A stretch of DNA of 64,000 nucleotides from Bolinopsis microptera. Taxonomy: Eukaryota > Ctenophora > Tentaculata > Lobata > Bolinopsidae. This document shows positions 11,831 through 23,330 of the stretch, in pieces (the first letter of the stretch is position 1; each line of letters starts with the position of its first letter). Location of the stretch: positions 12,792,340-12,856,339 of the forward strand of contig NC_087081.1 of assembly GCF_026151205.1 (NCBI RefSeq), in the 5' to 3' direction. The translations under genes and the position numbers were made by a program. The notes beneath the pieces were generated by a model. That model ran no database searches, had not been told where the DNA came from, and saw nothing but the letters and a program-made list of their open reading frames with translations.

Positions 11831-12654
11831 GAGGGACGAGAGGAAGACAGTTCCTTAATACAATCTAGACTATGTTTGGAAATAGATGGATCAATCTTTA
11901 CATAATCAGAAAACTTAGGCAAATCTATATCTGAACGTTTCAACTTCTTACTCTTAAACTTAGGTGCTTGCTCGAAATCCTCGTCTGAGTCGACAGAGGG
12001 TTTGACTGAATGTTTACGTGACTGATTATCTAACTTGGCACCTAGTTCCTTCCTATTCTGGAGTACCTGTTCGGCAGAACAAATCATAACAGAGTACGAC
12101 TTGTCTGCCCGAACTTCCTCAACAGAATGAAACAACTGGTCAGAGTATCTAACTAAAATCTTAGAACTTATGGAGGTGTGGAAACTTGCAACTATTCCAT
12201 CTAATACTTTCTGGCTCTCCAAGAGATTAAACTTAAGAGACCTATCAGTTATTATGCAGCTATAAAAATTTAAGAGAGCCTCTACAGAGCCATCCTTATC
12301 TAGTGAGCAGTGGTCAGAACATTCATATACATCTAAAGTGTGCTTACAGGGGAAAAAGTGCTTAAAGAACTGTTGCAACTTATCAGATAAAGGAAACATG
12401 AGCTGAACTAAGGAACTACCAAACAATCTAACGTGGGGTATCTTAGGACCTGACTTAAGATCAGAAATGAACACATAAGAACCACACTCTAACCGCAGTA
12501 CTACAGAGGAGCACACGGTCAGGGGGTCAGAATAAGCATGTGATAAAGGAGGCAAAGCATCCTGCATATTATGATAATATACACCTAAAGATGAATCGAA
12601 CTTGTGGGAGTCACGAATGAGCTCAACCACGGCATTTACCTGAGATGTATCCAT
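11803..12654 (-). pseudogene. Unknown arm gene, left copy, truncated by a stop codon
   Basis: Encodes the same 283-residue N-terminal part as the right-arm gene at 23618-25096, with about five amino-acid changes between copies. It is cut by TGA at 11803-11805. Every other unit of the minisatellite has TCA (serine) at this position, so a single C-to-G change on the coding strand created the stop. Downstream of the stop the hexapeptide frame continues to about 11150. In this arm LINE A sits about 335 bp upstream of the start codon, right next to the TATA-like palindrome, so its promoter is probably also disturbed. Function is unknown. Confidence 0.7.
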
Positions 12655-12989
12655 AGGGAGTAGTCGTGTTGACTGAGTTAGCTGTAAAAAACAGCCAATA
12701 AGTAAAACTCAGATAGGGAGAAGTGTAGTCAAAGAACTGGTTGTAGGAAACAACACAGTCCAGATAGGAGTAGGAAGGGAGGACTCAGAACTAGTTGTAG
12801 AAAACAACGTAGTTTAGAGTAAAGTAGGCAAAAAAAAGACAGGCACGTAGCGTAAACTACAAAATAAAAATGTGTATTTGAAAGATAGAGCTTAAAGTTG
12901 AAATGTCAAAAGATTGTACTCAGTGTGTGAAATAGTAAACTGAAACCGGGTGAGCTATATTTCACGAGGGTATTTATACCCGCTTCATC

Positions 12990-15921
12990 ACCAAACCACC
13001 CAAAAAATCTCACACCTCAAACAAACCTTGGTTTAACTGGAAAACGAGATTAGGTAAAAGAGAATTTCGTAAAGCTACAGATGCAACCTCAAAATTCCCG
13101 TCAAACAACCTTATACGTGAAAACTATTATCTTGTCAAGGGTAGCTATAAGCGTTTGAAGAACTCTGCCAAAAACGAATTCTTCGCACGTATGAATGAGG
13201 ATATAGAGGGGGGGGAAAATTCTCAACTGGCAATCTTTCAAAAAACTAAAAAATCAGAAAAAGGAAACTTTAAATTTTGACAGCCATGATATGAATAGAT
13301 TCGAGTCTTTTTTTGGTAACCTATATTCTGATAAACACAATACAATAAATGAAAATAAAAAAGTTTCTATGATTGATCAAGCTGACTTGATAAATCAAGG
13401 TGCAACTCATCCTGAGTCACTCAACAGCTTAATCACCACAACAGAACTTGACTCTAGTATAAAATCCCTCAAAAATGGTAAAGCTTCCTCGCTCGACATG
13501 ATTAATAATGAAATTATAAAATCTCTGGATACCAATCATAAATTAATTATGTTGAACCTCTTTAACGCCTGCTTCTCACAAGGAATTTATCCCTGGAACG
13601 TCAGCATCATATCTCCACTTCATAAAAAGGGAAATAAATCGGATCCTGACAACTACCGTGCAGTTGCTGTGAGCAGTGTCATAGGAAAACTCTTCTCAAC
13701 TATTCTCTTAGAACGACTCATTCACTTCCGCTCTGAAAACTGCCCTGATCCACCTAACCAACTAGGCTTCACAAAGAAAGCTCAAACATACGATCACATA
13801 CTAACCATGAAAACTATAGCATCAAAATATAAACTTTTGGGGAAACCTGTATATGCAGTATTTGTTGATTTTAAAAAAGCATTCGACTCAGTCTGCCGTC
13901 AAGCCCTTTTCCTCAAACTCGCAAAAAATGGCATAACTGGAAACTTCTACAATGTCCTTAAAAATATGTACTCAAACTCGTACGCTTACATAAAATTATC
14001 TGGTCATCTCAGTAAACGCTTTCAGATACGTAAAGGTACAGAACAAGGTCACCCACTCTCACCTGACCTTTTTAAAGTTTTTCTCAGTGATATGTCCTGC
14101 CTCCTAGACTTTCCAAATTGCCCCGTACTTTCAAATATTACTGTTAGCCACCTGCTGTGGGCGGATGACCTTATACTCCTTTCACTCGACCAGGAAACCA
14201 CTCAAATGCAACTTAATATTCTCGGTAATTTTTGTAAGGAGTGGGGCATTGAAATCAATGAACTCAAAACTCAAGCAGTCATCTTTGGTAAGAAAGCGTT
14301 AAAACAGGACGTACAAAACATCAAATTTACACTCAACGGATCTAATCTTGAAATTGTCGACAGTTATTGTTACCTTGGATTTGAACTTCATCAATCGGGT
14401 CAAGTGCAGATCGCTCAACAAAACCTTAAAACCAAAGCAATGCGTGCATTTTTTGGCCTGAAAAGGGTTGTCATGCGATCAAAGTTATCTTTTAAAGCAC
14501 TCCTTACACTGTTCGACTCTCTCATCAAGCCCATTTTATTATATGGTGCTCCAATATGGACACCCACTAGTACGATCAACAAATCTCTTTGCAAAACGAT
14601 TAACTCGACAGAAGCAACCGCTACTAACTTACTTAAAAAAATCAGCGCCTCTCTGCAAGAAAGAGTGCATATTTCATTCCTAAAATGGGCATTGGGAGTC
14701 CATCGTAAAGCATCAAATGTAGGTGTATGGGGAGAGACAGGAAGAATTCCTCTGATTTATCAATCAATTCGCTTAACATTAAATTACTTCAAAAGGCTAA
14801 ATACAAAATCAAAGTCGAATTCGTTTGTAACTGCAGCCGTAAAAGAACAAAAATCACTAAACTTACCTTGGTATCGATACATAAAACCCCTCCTTGAACT
14901 AGATGAAATTTACAAACTAGATCACGTAACCGCGCACCGAATTCTCAATACAAATGCAGCCAACAAAGCCGAGCCCAACCCTGTAAGTGATCACAAATTA
15001 TTAAAAGACTCCCTCAAAAATCAGTCAAATTTTAGTCAATGTATCAAACCACTATCCAGCAAAAAGTATAGAATTCCTAACATCATCGAAGCTCTAACCA
15101 ATCAATTCAAAAAATGTTGGGAATATCAGAAATCTACTTCTTCTAAACTCTCATTCTATCACTCAATCAAACACACCTTTAAACGAGAGCCCTACTTACA
15201 CTTATGCAAAGGCTTCTCTCGTCGTTATAGCACCACAAAACTTAGAATCAGCGCCCATGATCTCCATATTGAAAAAGGCAGATACTCCAACACACCCCGT
15301 GAGCAAAGACTATGTGCTTGGTGTCAATCAAGTATGGGTGTCGAGACCATCGAAGATGAGTCACATGTTCTCTATATATGTGACTTGTATTCAAAACAGA
15401 GGTCGAAATTAGTCAAAAATCTTTCTCAAATGCCACCCATTGAAATAAGCACTGAAATCACTGACTCAAGCAATATCAATGAAACAAATCTCAAAGTCCA
15501 TCTTATGGAAATTTTGTCTCCTAACTCAACTGTAATTCCTCAAAATCACCAGAGCCTCCATATTCACTGCCACCGTTCACTTAATATTCAACCAAACACC
15601 CCACAGTATATTCAATTTCAAGAAAGGCGCTCCTATGCTGTCAACTGTGTGTGCACTTATTTCCTTCGCTGCTCCGAAGAGCGAAATAGCTTCACCGAAG
15701 ATATGCGTCAACGTAATTCAAATGCACGAAACTTAAACAATTTTACTATCAACTTGGTGAGAACCTCGCGAATTAGTCATAATTAAGATTTAAGGATAAC
15801 CCTGGCCCTGACTTCAAGGAAAGATGAATGTTTTCATTAATCTCTGTACAATTATGACGGTCCATGATAATGGATCTATAATTTAATTTTAATCCTGTGT
15901 AATCCTGTGTAATCCTGTGTA
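12990..15921 (+). mobile_element. LINE A, 5'-truncated CR1/jockey-like retrotransposon
   Basis: The uninterrupted right-arm sequence 'cttcatcgtgacaggg' is split here into 'cttcatc' at 12989 and 'atcgtgacaggg' at 15922, so the insertion edges are precise and the duplicated target is only about 3 bp (atc). The 3' end is three copies of the decamer AATCCTGTGT (15891-15920), a short tandem tail like those of CR1-clade LINEs. The 5' end starts in the linker after the endonuclease domain. Confidence 0.88.
13021..15786 (+). pseudogene. LINE A ORF2 fragment: reverse transcriptase
   Basis: The main open frame runs from 13291 to 15786 (831 codons). Motifs are 'FVDFKKAFDSV' (A), 'RKGTEQGHPLSPDLFKVFL' (B) and 'HLLWADDLILLSL' (C), then a C-terminal CxxC...HxxxxC finger ('CAWC...HVLYIC', about 15309-15380). 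Homology to LINE B continues upstream from 13021 (tryptophan-rich 'NKPWFNW') in a different frame. The shift occurs at the G run near 13208-13216, so the copy has one frameshift as well as losing its endonuclease. It lacks ORF1. Confidence 0.85.
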
Positions 15922-16189
15922 ATCGTGACAGGGATAACGAGCCAATTGTTTACAAACAAGCAGCAAGCATGTGAATCCTTCTTGATAAGGTTCAGATCAC
16001 GTTTGATCGCATGCAGGGTTCTTGTCTCCGATAGATCAGATCATTGTCTTCTAAGAAGATCATATCCTCGTTCTTGCCCCCTCTGGCTCCAGTGGATCTC
16101 ATCATTACTCGATAAGCATCGGATCAAATGATTGCCTCAAAAACCGTATCATCTGGTTCCACAATCTCGTATACTCAGGAACCAGCTTT

Positions 16190-16610
16190 TTAATACGGAA
16201 ATGGAACCAAGTCTCTAGTGGGCGTTCTGGGAGTGCTAGGGCCACCAAACTTTGCAGGAACACTATTAGGGTCAATACCAAACGATTCCGATCTGTTTTG
16301 GGGCAATCCGACGAGTTTAGAAAAGATTTCATTTTTGTTCATTCCGTTCATTCCATGACTCAGGGAGCCTCTGGCGACAATTTTGACGTCAAAATAGTTA
16401 GTAAACACATCCCCCTACACCGTTCAACCATTTCCAGCACTCTGAAACTACTTTAACAGACTGAAATGACTGTATCAAAATGCCTCAAAAACCGTATCAT
16501 CTGGTTCCACAATCTCGGATACTCAGGAACCAGCTTTTTGATACGGAAATGGAACCAAGTCTCTAGTGGGCGTTCTGGGAGTGCTAGGGCCACCAAACTT
16601 AGGCATCCAA
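16190..16610 (-). repeat. Inner copy of the 315-bp repeat, left arm
   Basis: An inverted 315-bp unit (TGACGTCA core at 16384-16391) followed by a partial second unit (16470-16600). The right arm has only the partial unit at about 18455-18580, so one full unit was gained or lost. Each arm thus carries the repeat at both ends in opposite orientation, as if it were itself an older foldback unit. Confidence 0.8.
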
Positions 16611-17461
16611 TCTTTGCAGTTGTTTCTTTCATGGTAGTTGCGAGCGTCTATACTTTCAGTCTTTAGCTTGCTCATTTTGTATTTACATCATTTGTACAAG
16701 ACTAGATTGTAGCCATGTTCTGTGTCCTAAACCTAACTTTAGTGTGCATGTTATTTATTATGTTGGTCTCAGTTTAAACCTGAAAGCCATTGAATATGTT
16801 TGCCACTGCTTCTCAGCTGATCATAAATAATTTAAAATAGGGTTCAGTGTTCTGACCATTTGTGTATGTAGATGAAGCAAGGTCAGGAACCCAGCACGGT
16901 GAAGGATTAGGCCGGTTATCTAGCAAAGATCTCTGTCACTATACTTTTGTTGCTCAGTATCATTAGTATCATCATTGAAGATTGTGCATACACAACTTTA
17001 TTAAAGTAAATGTTAGACAGTGTTATTTCGAATACATCCCAGCACAAATATTATCAGCTTCATCAATCTTGATATCTTAACGATGACCCTGGTCAAACAA
17101 TTTAAAACTTCTGTAATTTCATTTCTAGTATGCGTATAGGAAATCGATAAGGCTTCAAAATGATATGTTCGGCGACCTTTTAGCTCAATCACGAGACTCA
17201 GTAGGAGTGATTGAACTGCAAGGGACAATTGAGGCTAACGAATTAGCAGTTTCAAGTTAAGTTTAATATAATAACGAATTAATTATAATAACCAATGAAT
17301 TATACAGGTTGTACGTACACGCCACAGAATTAAAAACGTTCTGATCGAGCTGCACTTGCATTGATGAGCTGAACGTTTGCGGAGTTACAATCGCGAGCTA
17401 CAAACGCGAAACTTTCAAAAGGCAATTGCGCGGCTTATAGGTAAAATTAAAAATTAGCTTC
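16611..17461. repeat. Innermost left arm of the giant palindrome
   Basis: Mirror of 17588-18430. It contains a short 71-codon frame on the minus strand (17013-17228), repeated almost identically on the plus strand of the mirror (17825-18040, one E/K difference). Nothing recognisable is encoded, and the similarity of the two frames is explained by the palindrome, so I do not call genes. Confidence 0.75.
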
Positions 17462-17587
17462 AGACTATAATTAGATTTTTAAAAAATTGTTGTATTCAGT
17501 ATACATTTTATTTATAAATTGTAAATAAGATATAATTTAATTCAAAACAATATGCAACAAAATCAAAATAAACAATAAACATTGGAA

Positions 17588-18430
17588 AGCTAATTTTTAA
17601 TTTTATTAATAAGCCGCGCAACTATATTCGGAAGTATCGCGTTGGTAGCTTGCGATTTTAACTCCGCAAACGTTCAGCTCATCAGTGCAAGTGCAGCTCG
17701 ATCAGAACGTTTTTAATTCTGTGGCGTGTAGTGTGTACGTACAACCTGTATAATTCATTGGTTATTATAATTAATTCGTTATTATATTAAACTTAACTTG
17801 AAACTGCTAATTCGTTAGCCTCAATTGTCCCTTGCAGTTCAATCACTCCTACTGAGTCTCGTGATTGAGCTAAAAGGTCGCCGAACATATCATTTTAAAG
17901 CCTTATCGATTTCCTATACGCATACTAGAAATGAAATTACAGAAGTTTTAAATTGTTTGACCAGGGTCATCGTTAAGATATCAAGATTGATGAAGCTGAT
18001 AATATTTGTGCTGGGATGTATTCGAAATAACACTGTCTAACATTTACTTTAATAAAGTTGTGTATGCACAATCTTCAATGATGATACTAATGATACTGAG
18101 CAACAAAAGTATAGTGACAGAGATCTTTGCTAGATAACCGGCCTAATCCTTCACCGTGCTGGGTTCCTGACCTTGCTTCATCTACATACACAAATGGTCA
18201 GAACACTGAACCCTATTTTAAATTATTTATGATCAGCTGAGAAGCAGTGGCAAACATATTCAATGGCTTTCAGGTTTAAACTGAGACCAACATAATAGAT
18301 AACATGCACACTAAAGTTAGGTTTAGGACACAGAACATGACTACCATCTAGTCTTGTACAAATGATGTAAATACAAAATGAGCAAGCTAAAGACTGAAAG
18401 TATAGACGCTCGCAACTACCATGAAAGAAA
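17588..18430. repeat. Innermost right arm of the giant palindrome
   Basis: Inverted copy of 16611-17461. The arms meet across a ~125-bp AT-rich centre (17462-17587). The last paired bases are 'gcgcggctta' and 'aaaattaaaaattagctt' types. No gene seen. Confidence 0.75.
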
Positions 18431-18928
18431 CAACTGCAAAGATTGGATGCCTAAGTTTGGTGGCCCTAGCACTCCCAGAACGCCCACTAGAGACTTGGTT
18501 CAATTTCCGTATCAAAAAGCTGGTTCCTGAGTATCCGAGATTGTGGAACCAGATGATACGGTTTTTGAGGCAATCATTTGATCCGATGCTTATCGAGTAA
18601 TGATGAGATCCACTGGAGCCAGAGGGGGCAAGAACGAGGATATGATCTTCTTAGAAGACAAGGAATACAAGGAATACAAGGAATACAAGGAATACAAGGA
18701 ATACAAATTTAAAATCTTTAGTTACAATAGTAACTGTTAAGATAATAACAATATCATATGATTTAAATTTATTATATTATATAACTTAAACCAAAGTGAA
18801 AAATAAGGATTTTGACAATAAATATTTTGTTTACAGTCGCCTTGGTAGTGCTGTAATGCTTGAGCCAGGTCACTCTGCACTCATTGTTGCGCGAAAAGAA
18901 ACAGCGCTGGTACAGTGATGTTTAATAT

Positions 18929-21900
18929 TCATGTACTGGCCAGAGAGTCGACGAATTTCTTGCGGTTGTTAAAACACGTAGTGGCAAATCTAGCAACGAC
19001 TCTCGTGAGGTGGACTTGACTTTCGTTCGTGATTAATTCAATGATTTCACTGTTGTTGCTGATGAGTTTGAGAACGTTTGATCCAGGGATGACAGCGTGA
19101 ACAGGATAAGATGTCGCAAATGGTTTGTTTGGATTTGATATGATTGACTGGATCTTGTCTAGGACTTTTCGCCTCGATGCAGCGTTAAGATCACAATGGT
19201 TAAGGAAGTGATCTTCACTCTCAATAATACCAGAACCTAAGACTATATTGCACCAAGAGCATATTCGCTCGTCGCGAGGAGTTTGATTATATCGGCCAAG
19301 TTCAATTTCGAGTCGATGTGCACTGATCCGTAGTCTTGTGATATTAGCACGGTCGGCATATTTAATGACACTGTCTAGGTAATATTCTTTGTTGAATTTG
19401 GATTTTAGGTCACGATAAAATTCTAATTTCCGAGAAGTGTTGATACAGGACCCCCAATATTCTCTAAAGCTACATTTCAAACTTTTAGTAATGACGTGGG
19501 GTGTGAATATTTTACTCCCGATGGGTTGTGTTGATTGCGGAGGAATTCGTTTCTTGAAACCGTTGTGAATAAGAAAGTCCTCTTTTGGTGGTTTTGCGAT
19601 ATTCGGGTTTCTTTCAGAAATTAACTTGGAGTGATCGTTTTTGAGTGTGCGGTAGGCTGTGACATGATCGGTAGAGAAACATGGGTCTAGCGCGAGGACA
19701 GGCTCCAGACCTCTGTACCAGTCCAATTTCATGTTCATCTGTTCCTTGAAGGCTAATGAGACAAGGGAGTTATCTTTGAGATTTTTCAAGCGTTGGCTAT
19801 ATTTGAGAGTAAGGTTAATGCATTCATAGATCAATGGGTAGCGGCCTGACTCACCCCAGACGCCTGCGTTGCTGGCTTTACGGTTTACACCCAGTGACCA
19901 TTTAAGGTGAACTTTTTCGCTGTTCAGAAGGCTAATTTTCTTGAGGATACTAGTGTGAAATTTTGTTTTTGTGTCGGGATCCATATTAAGATCGACTTGT
20001 TTTGAGATGTGTTTTATGATAGCCATATTAGGTGTGTAAATAGGCGCTCCGTAAAGAACGATAGGTTTAATAAGACCATCAAAGAGTGTTGTTAGAGAGC
20101 GGAATGATAATTTGGATTTGTTTACTGAGCTTTTCATGCCATAAAGTGCACGCATGGCTTTCTTTTTGAGCTCAGTTCGGGCATTTGTGAATGAGCCGGA
20201 TTTGTGTATTTCGATTCCTAGATAACAGTATGATTCGACTTCTTCTAACAGGTGATTACCAATTTTGAGGGGAACCGGCTGATAATTGTCAAAACGGGCA
20301 TTAAATTTCATGAGTTTAGTTTTATCTGCATTAATTTCGACGCCCCATTCCAAGCAGAAATTGTTCAAAGCATCGAGTTGCTTTTGGAGGGTTTTGGGGT
20401 CGAGTGCCAAGAGTATCAGATCATCTGCCCATAGTAAGTGACTGATAAGTTGGTTCATTAGTTTTGGACAGTTATCATATTCTAGTCGAGGGGAAAGATC
20501 TCTGATGTATATCTTAAAAAGATCAGGGGAAAGTGGATGACCCTGTTCAGTTCCTTTACTGATATCAAATTTTTCGCTGACAAATCCAGATAGTTTTATC
20601 TGGCCAGTGGAATTTTTGTACATATGTTTAAGAACATTAAAAGTTTTGCCAGTGATACCTAGTTTAGCTAATTTTAAGAAAAGAGCTTCACGGCAAACAG
20701 AGTCGAAGGCTTTCCGGAAGTCCACGAAAACAGCATAAACGGGAACCTTGAGCTTTTTGTATTTAGACGTAATGGTGTTGAGTGTGAGTATGTGGTCGTA
20801 TGTTTGAGCTCCTTTAGCGAAGCCAAGTTGATTTATGGGGTCCGGGTTGTATTCATTTTTGAACTTGATTATCCTGTTTAGCATAATGGTCGAGAATAGT
20901 TTCCCGATTGTACTACTCACAGCAATTGCTCTGTAGTTATCGGGATTATCTTTGTCGCCTTTTTTGTGTAGGGGTGTAATAATGCTGTTGTTCCACGGGT
21001 AAGTTCCAGTGTCTAAACAGCGGTTAAAGACTTTGCAAAGGAGTTGTGTATTTGTTGTGGACAAGGTCTTCAGTATTTCATTGCATATCATATCCTCCGA
21101 GGAACTTTTGCCGTTTTTGAGTGAAGAGAGCGCAGTAGATATTTCATCCACAGAGATCTGGCCATTGAGTATTGATTGTGCAGGGGATGGTTGGCAATTA
21201 TTGTTAATAGCCTCTGCATTTTGAAGCATTTCTTCCTTATTCTCTACAGTTATGGTGCTATGGGCATTGGCATAAAGTTTACCGAAGAATTTTTGAAAGT
21301 TTTCCATGTCATGACAATCAAATTTGTCAACACTTCCTTTAAATTTTTTCAGTTTTTTGAATTGTTTCCAGTTTAGAATTTTACCAGATTCGATATCTGT
21401 ATTCAGTTTGTCAAGATATTTGTTTTTGGTACGGTCAATCAAACTTTTATAGGTATTTTTTACTTTGTAAAAATTTTTTCGAAGATAGTCGCTATTGGGG
21501 AAATCGGAAACAATTCGAGCTGCACGAGTACAAGATATTTTAGCTTCTCTAGTGGCTTGTGTGAACCAGGGTTGTTTATTTATGGATCCCTTTTTGGTTA
21601 TTTTGGGATGTTTGGTCTTTTGGAGACATTTGTCTGCTATTTTGTTCAAGTGAACTGTGATATCTTCGTTCAATTTGTATGTACCTAAGGGATCTTCGGG
21701 ATAGTCTGTTTCTAAGAGGGTTTTGGAACATTCTTCCACAAGTGGGTCCATCAAAGTATCCCGTAAGCTTGAAAGGCTATCAGGAGTTATTTTGTAACGA
21801 AGTGGGGCCCGAGCGTAAGTTTCATGGAGTGCCTTTGTATTTACAAGAGTGTTGGACGGAGAGAAGTTGAGTGCCAGGAGTAGTGGTTTATGATCAGAAA

Positions 21901-22681
21901 AGCAAGTGAACGGCTGGATTGTCATATGACATAAATACTTACTGCAGTTTGGGGATATAATAAAGTAGTCAACAACGCTGGCACCGCTGGTCTGAATACA
22001 AGTGAAGTCACCATATGAGTCTCCTAAAGTTCTCCCATTGAGAATATGGAGTTCATTATTGACAAGCATTTCTAGGAAGGGTCTTTTGTAATTGTTCGAC
22101 TTTTTGTCCTTTGAGTTCCTGGTTGGGAGTTCTTGGGGGTTGTAGTCTTCTGGCAGGGGAATGAAGCTCTCGTAGCCACATTTGTCTCCTTTGATGAAGT
22201 CAATATCATGGCCGATACGCGAGTTGAAGTCACCACAGGTAATTACATCACCTTTACTTAAAAGAACATTAAGAAATTGGTCCAGTTCTCGGATGGTGTC
22301 AAAGCCCGAAATATCTGAGTTTTTAGAGGAAGTGTTAGCTGGTTTAATGTATGAGTTAACAATGAATATATCATTATCTACGCCAAAGTAATTTTTTTCG
22401 AGTTTACAGGCAACAACATCTTCAATTGTGGATTTTTCAAGTTTTACGCCTTTGGCTATTTCGTTTTGGACCATGATGCATACGCCACCATGTTTTTTGT
22501 CCCGGCGGGTTTTATTAAAGGACCTGAAACCCGAGTGTTTGACCGGTTGTCTTATTTCTTGAAGGCAGACAAAAGGAAACTTGTCAAAAACGGCACAAAA
22601 TTGGGGGTCATCAAACTTAGAGCCAAAAGTTGTATTTGTTGATTGGATGTTCCAGCTTATAATTTTAGATTGTAAATTCAT
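18929..22681 (-). CDS. LINE B ORF2: APE-type endonuclease and reverse transcriptase
   Basis: An uninterrupted 1250-codon frame, a normal length for this class. The N-terminal endonuclease shows 'ISWNIQS', 'CLQEIRQP', 'GDFNSRIG', 'VVDYFIISPN' and 'FSDHKPLLLAL', the residues expected for AP-endonuclease-like nicking of target DNA. The RT has 'VFVDFRKAFDSV' (A), 'KGTEQGHPLSPDLFKIYI' (B) and 'HLLWADDLILLAL' (C). A C-terminal CxxC...HxxxxC finger ('CSWC...HFLNHC') lies near residues 1145-1172. Start ATG is 42 bp after the ORF1 stop. With no stops, the protein could be functional and could mobilise related truncated copies. Confidence 0.93.
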   Translation of the reverse strand: MNLQSKIISWNIQSTNTTFGSKFDDPQFCAVFDKFPFVCLQEIRQPVKHSGFRSFNKTRRDKKHGGVCIMVQNEIAKGVKLEKSTIEDVVACKLEKNYFGVDNDIFIVNSYIKPANTSSKNSDISGFDTIRELDQFLNVLLSKGDVITCGDFNSRIGHDIDFIKGDKCGYESFIPLPEDYNPQELPTRNSKDKKSNNYKRPFLEMLVNNELHILNGRTLGDSYGDFTCIQTSGASVVDYFIISPNCSKYLCHMTIQPFTCFSDHKPLLLALNFSPSNTLVNTKALHETYARAPLRYKITPDSLSSLRDTLMDPLVEECSKTLLETDYPEDPLGTYKLNEDITVHLNKIADKCLQKTKHPKITKKGSINKQPWFTQATREAKISCTRAARIVSDFPNSDYLRKNFYKVKNTYKSLIDRTKNKYLDKLNTDIESGKILNWKQFKKLKKFKGSVDKFDCHDMENFQKFFGKLYANAHSTITVENKEEMLQNAEAINNNCQPSPAQSILNGQISVDEISTALSSLKNGKSSSEDMICNEILKTLSTTNTQLLCKVFNRCLDTGTYPWNNSIITPLHKKGDKDNPDNYRAIAVSSTIGKLFSTIMLNRIIKFKNEYNPDPINQLGFAKGAQTYDHILTLNTITSKYKKLKVPVYAVFVDFRKAFDSVCREALFLKLAKLGITGKTFNVLKHMYKNSTGQIKLSGFVSEKFDISKGTEQGHPLSPDLFKIYIRDLSPRLEYDNCPKLMNQLISHLLWADDLILLALDPKTLQKQLDALNNFCLEWGVEINADKTKLMKFNARFDNYQPVPLKIGNHLLEEVESYCYLGIEIHKSGSFTNARTELKKKAMRALYGMKSSVNKSKLSFRSLTTLFDGLIKPIVLYGAPIYTPNMAIIKHISKQVDLNMDPDTKTKFHTSILKKISLLNSEKVHLKWSLGVNRKASNAGVWGESGRYPLIYECINLTLKYSQRLKNLKDNSLVSLAFKEQMNMKLDWYRGLEPVLALDPCFSTDHVTAYRTLKNDHSKLISERNPNIAKPPKEDFLIHNGFKKRIPPQSTQPIGSKIFTPHVITKSLKCSFREYWGSCINTSRKLEFYRDLKSKFNKEYYLDSVIKYADRANITRLRISAHRLEIELGRYNQTPRDERICSWCNIVLGSGIIESEDHFLNHCDLNAASRRKVLDKIQSIISNPNKPFATSYPVHAVIPGSNVLKLISNNSEIIELITNESQVHLTRVVARFATTCFNNRKKFVDSLAST

Positions 22682-22723
22682 AGTTTTTTCAAGAGGTTGG
22701 GTTGGTGGTTTGAAGACTAAAAT

Positions 22724-23164
22724 TTAGACAGGAAGCTCAAACTCTCTGAAGATCTTGTCGAGGGTGTCTCTCATGGTGTTGGTGATTGCACGCATTCCTC
22801 TGTCTGATAGATGGAGATTATCACGGAAGTACATCGAGTTCTGCTTAGGAGTGGACTGCGTGTTAATGAAGAACTTGTCATTTCTCTGAAGGAAAATCCT
22901 TTTTGTTTTAGGGTCCTCGTTTTGCTGCTGATTGACCAATATGGACAGGGATCTCCTCAAGGAAAAGACATGTCGGTTCTGATAGGTGTTTCCGTTTAGT
23001 AGGGGGCAAGAGATGATCAGTCTGGTGGTGGGAGATACTAGTTCTAGCATTTCATTGAAGATCTTGAAGTTGTCAACGATTTTGGTGATGTCCTCTCCTT
23101 TGTGTATATCATTGATGCCGAGATGTACATATATTAGTTGAGGCTTCTCTGTTGATATTTGGTG
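22724..23164 (-). pseudogene. LINE B ORF1 fragment with SGNH/GDSL esterase-like domain
   Basis: Residues 'YVHLGINDIHKGE' match block III (GxND) and 'RDNLHLSDRGMRA' matches block V (DxxHL) of SGNH hydrolases, a domain known from ORF1 of some CR1-type LINEs. Block I with the catalytic serine is missing because the element is truncated at about 23164. By chance the reading frame continues upstream into palindrome-arm sequence to 23284, making a 186-codon chimeric frame that starts at GTG and is not a natural gene. Confidence 0.75.
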
Positions 23165-23283
23165 ATGATCTGATCTATCGGAGACAAGAACCCTGCATGC
23201 GATCAAACGTGATCTGAACCTTATCAAGAAGGATTCACATGCTTGCTGCTTGTTTGTAAACAATTGGCTCGTTATCCCTGTCA

Positions 23284-23330
23284 CGATGAAGCGGGTATAA
23301 ATACCCTCGTGAAATATAGCTCACCCGGTT
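23284..23330 (+). promoter_or_regulatory. TATA-like near-palindrome upstream of unknown gene
   Basis: The sequence GGGTATAAATACCC (23289-23302) holds a TATAAATA box inside a near-perfect palindrome, about 320 bp before the start at 23618. The left arm keeps it at about 12967-12982, and LINE A is inserted seven bases beyond it. Being nearly symmetric, it could serve either direction. Promoter function is inferred. Confidence 0.45.

Larger units (their letters stand above)
18661..23164 (-). mobile_element. LINE B, CR1/jockey-like retrotransposon with esterase-type ORF1
   Basis: The left arm reads 'agatcagatcattgtcttct' (16027-16046) without interruption; in the right arm the corresponding inverted sequence is split at 18660/23165 by this 4.5-kb element. 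The 3' tail on the minus strand is a tandem TTGTATTCC nonamer (18661-18706). The 5' end falls inside ORF1, so it is 5'-truncated but retains the complete ORF2. Confidence 0.88.

Noticed and set aside
11181-11858. Long plus-strand frames with WVELMI repeats (and mirror frames at 24414-24911)
   Set aside because: Antisense shadows of the 18-bp minisatellite that encodes SSxxPx on the opposite strand.
15925-16131. 68-codon frame MTGITSQLF...
   Set aside because: It starts at GTG, has no family features, and its resemblance to the start of the 22724-23284 frame is fully explained by the palindrome arms.
17013-18040. A pair of identical 71-residue proteins on opposite strands
   Set aside because: They are mirror images of one short frame in the innermost palindrome arms. 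No start context, domain or codon evidence supports a gene.
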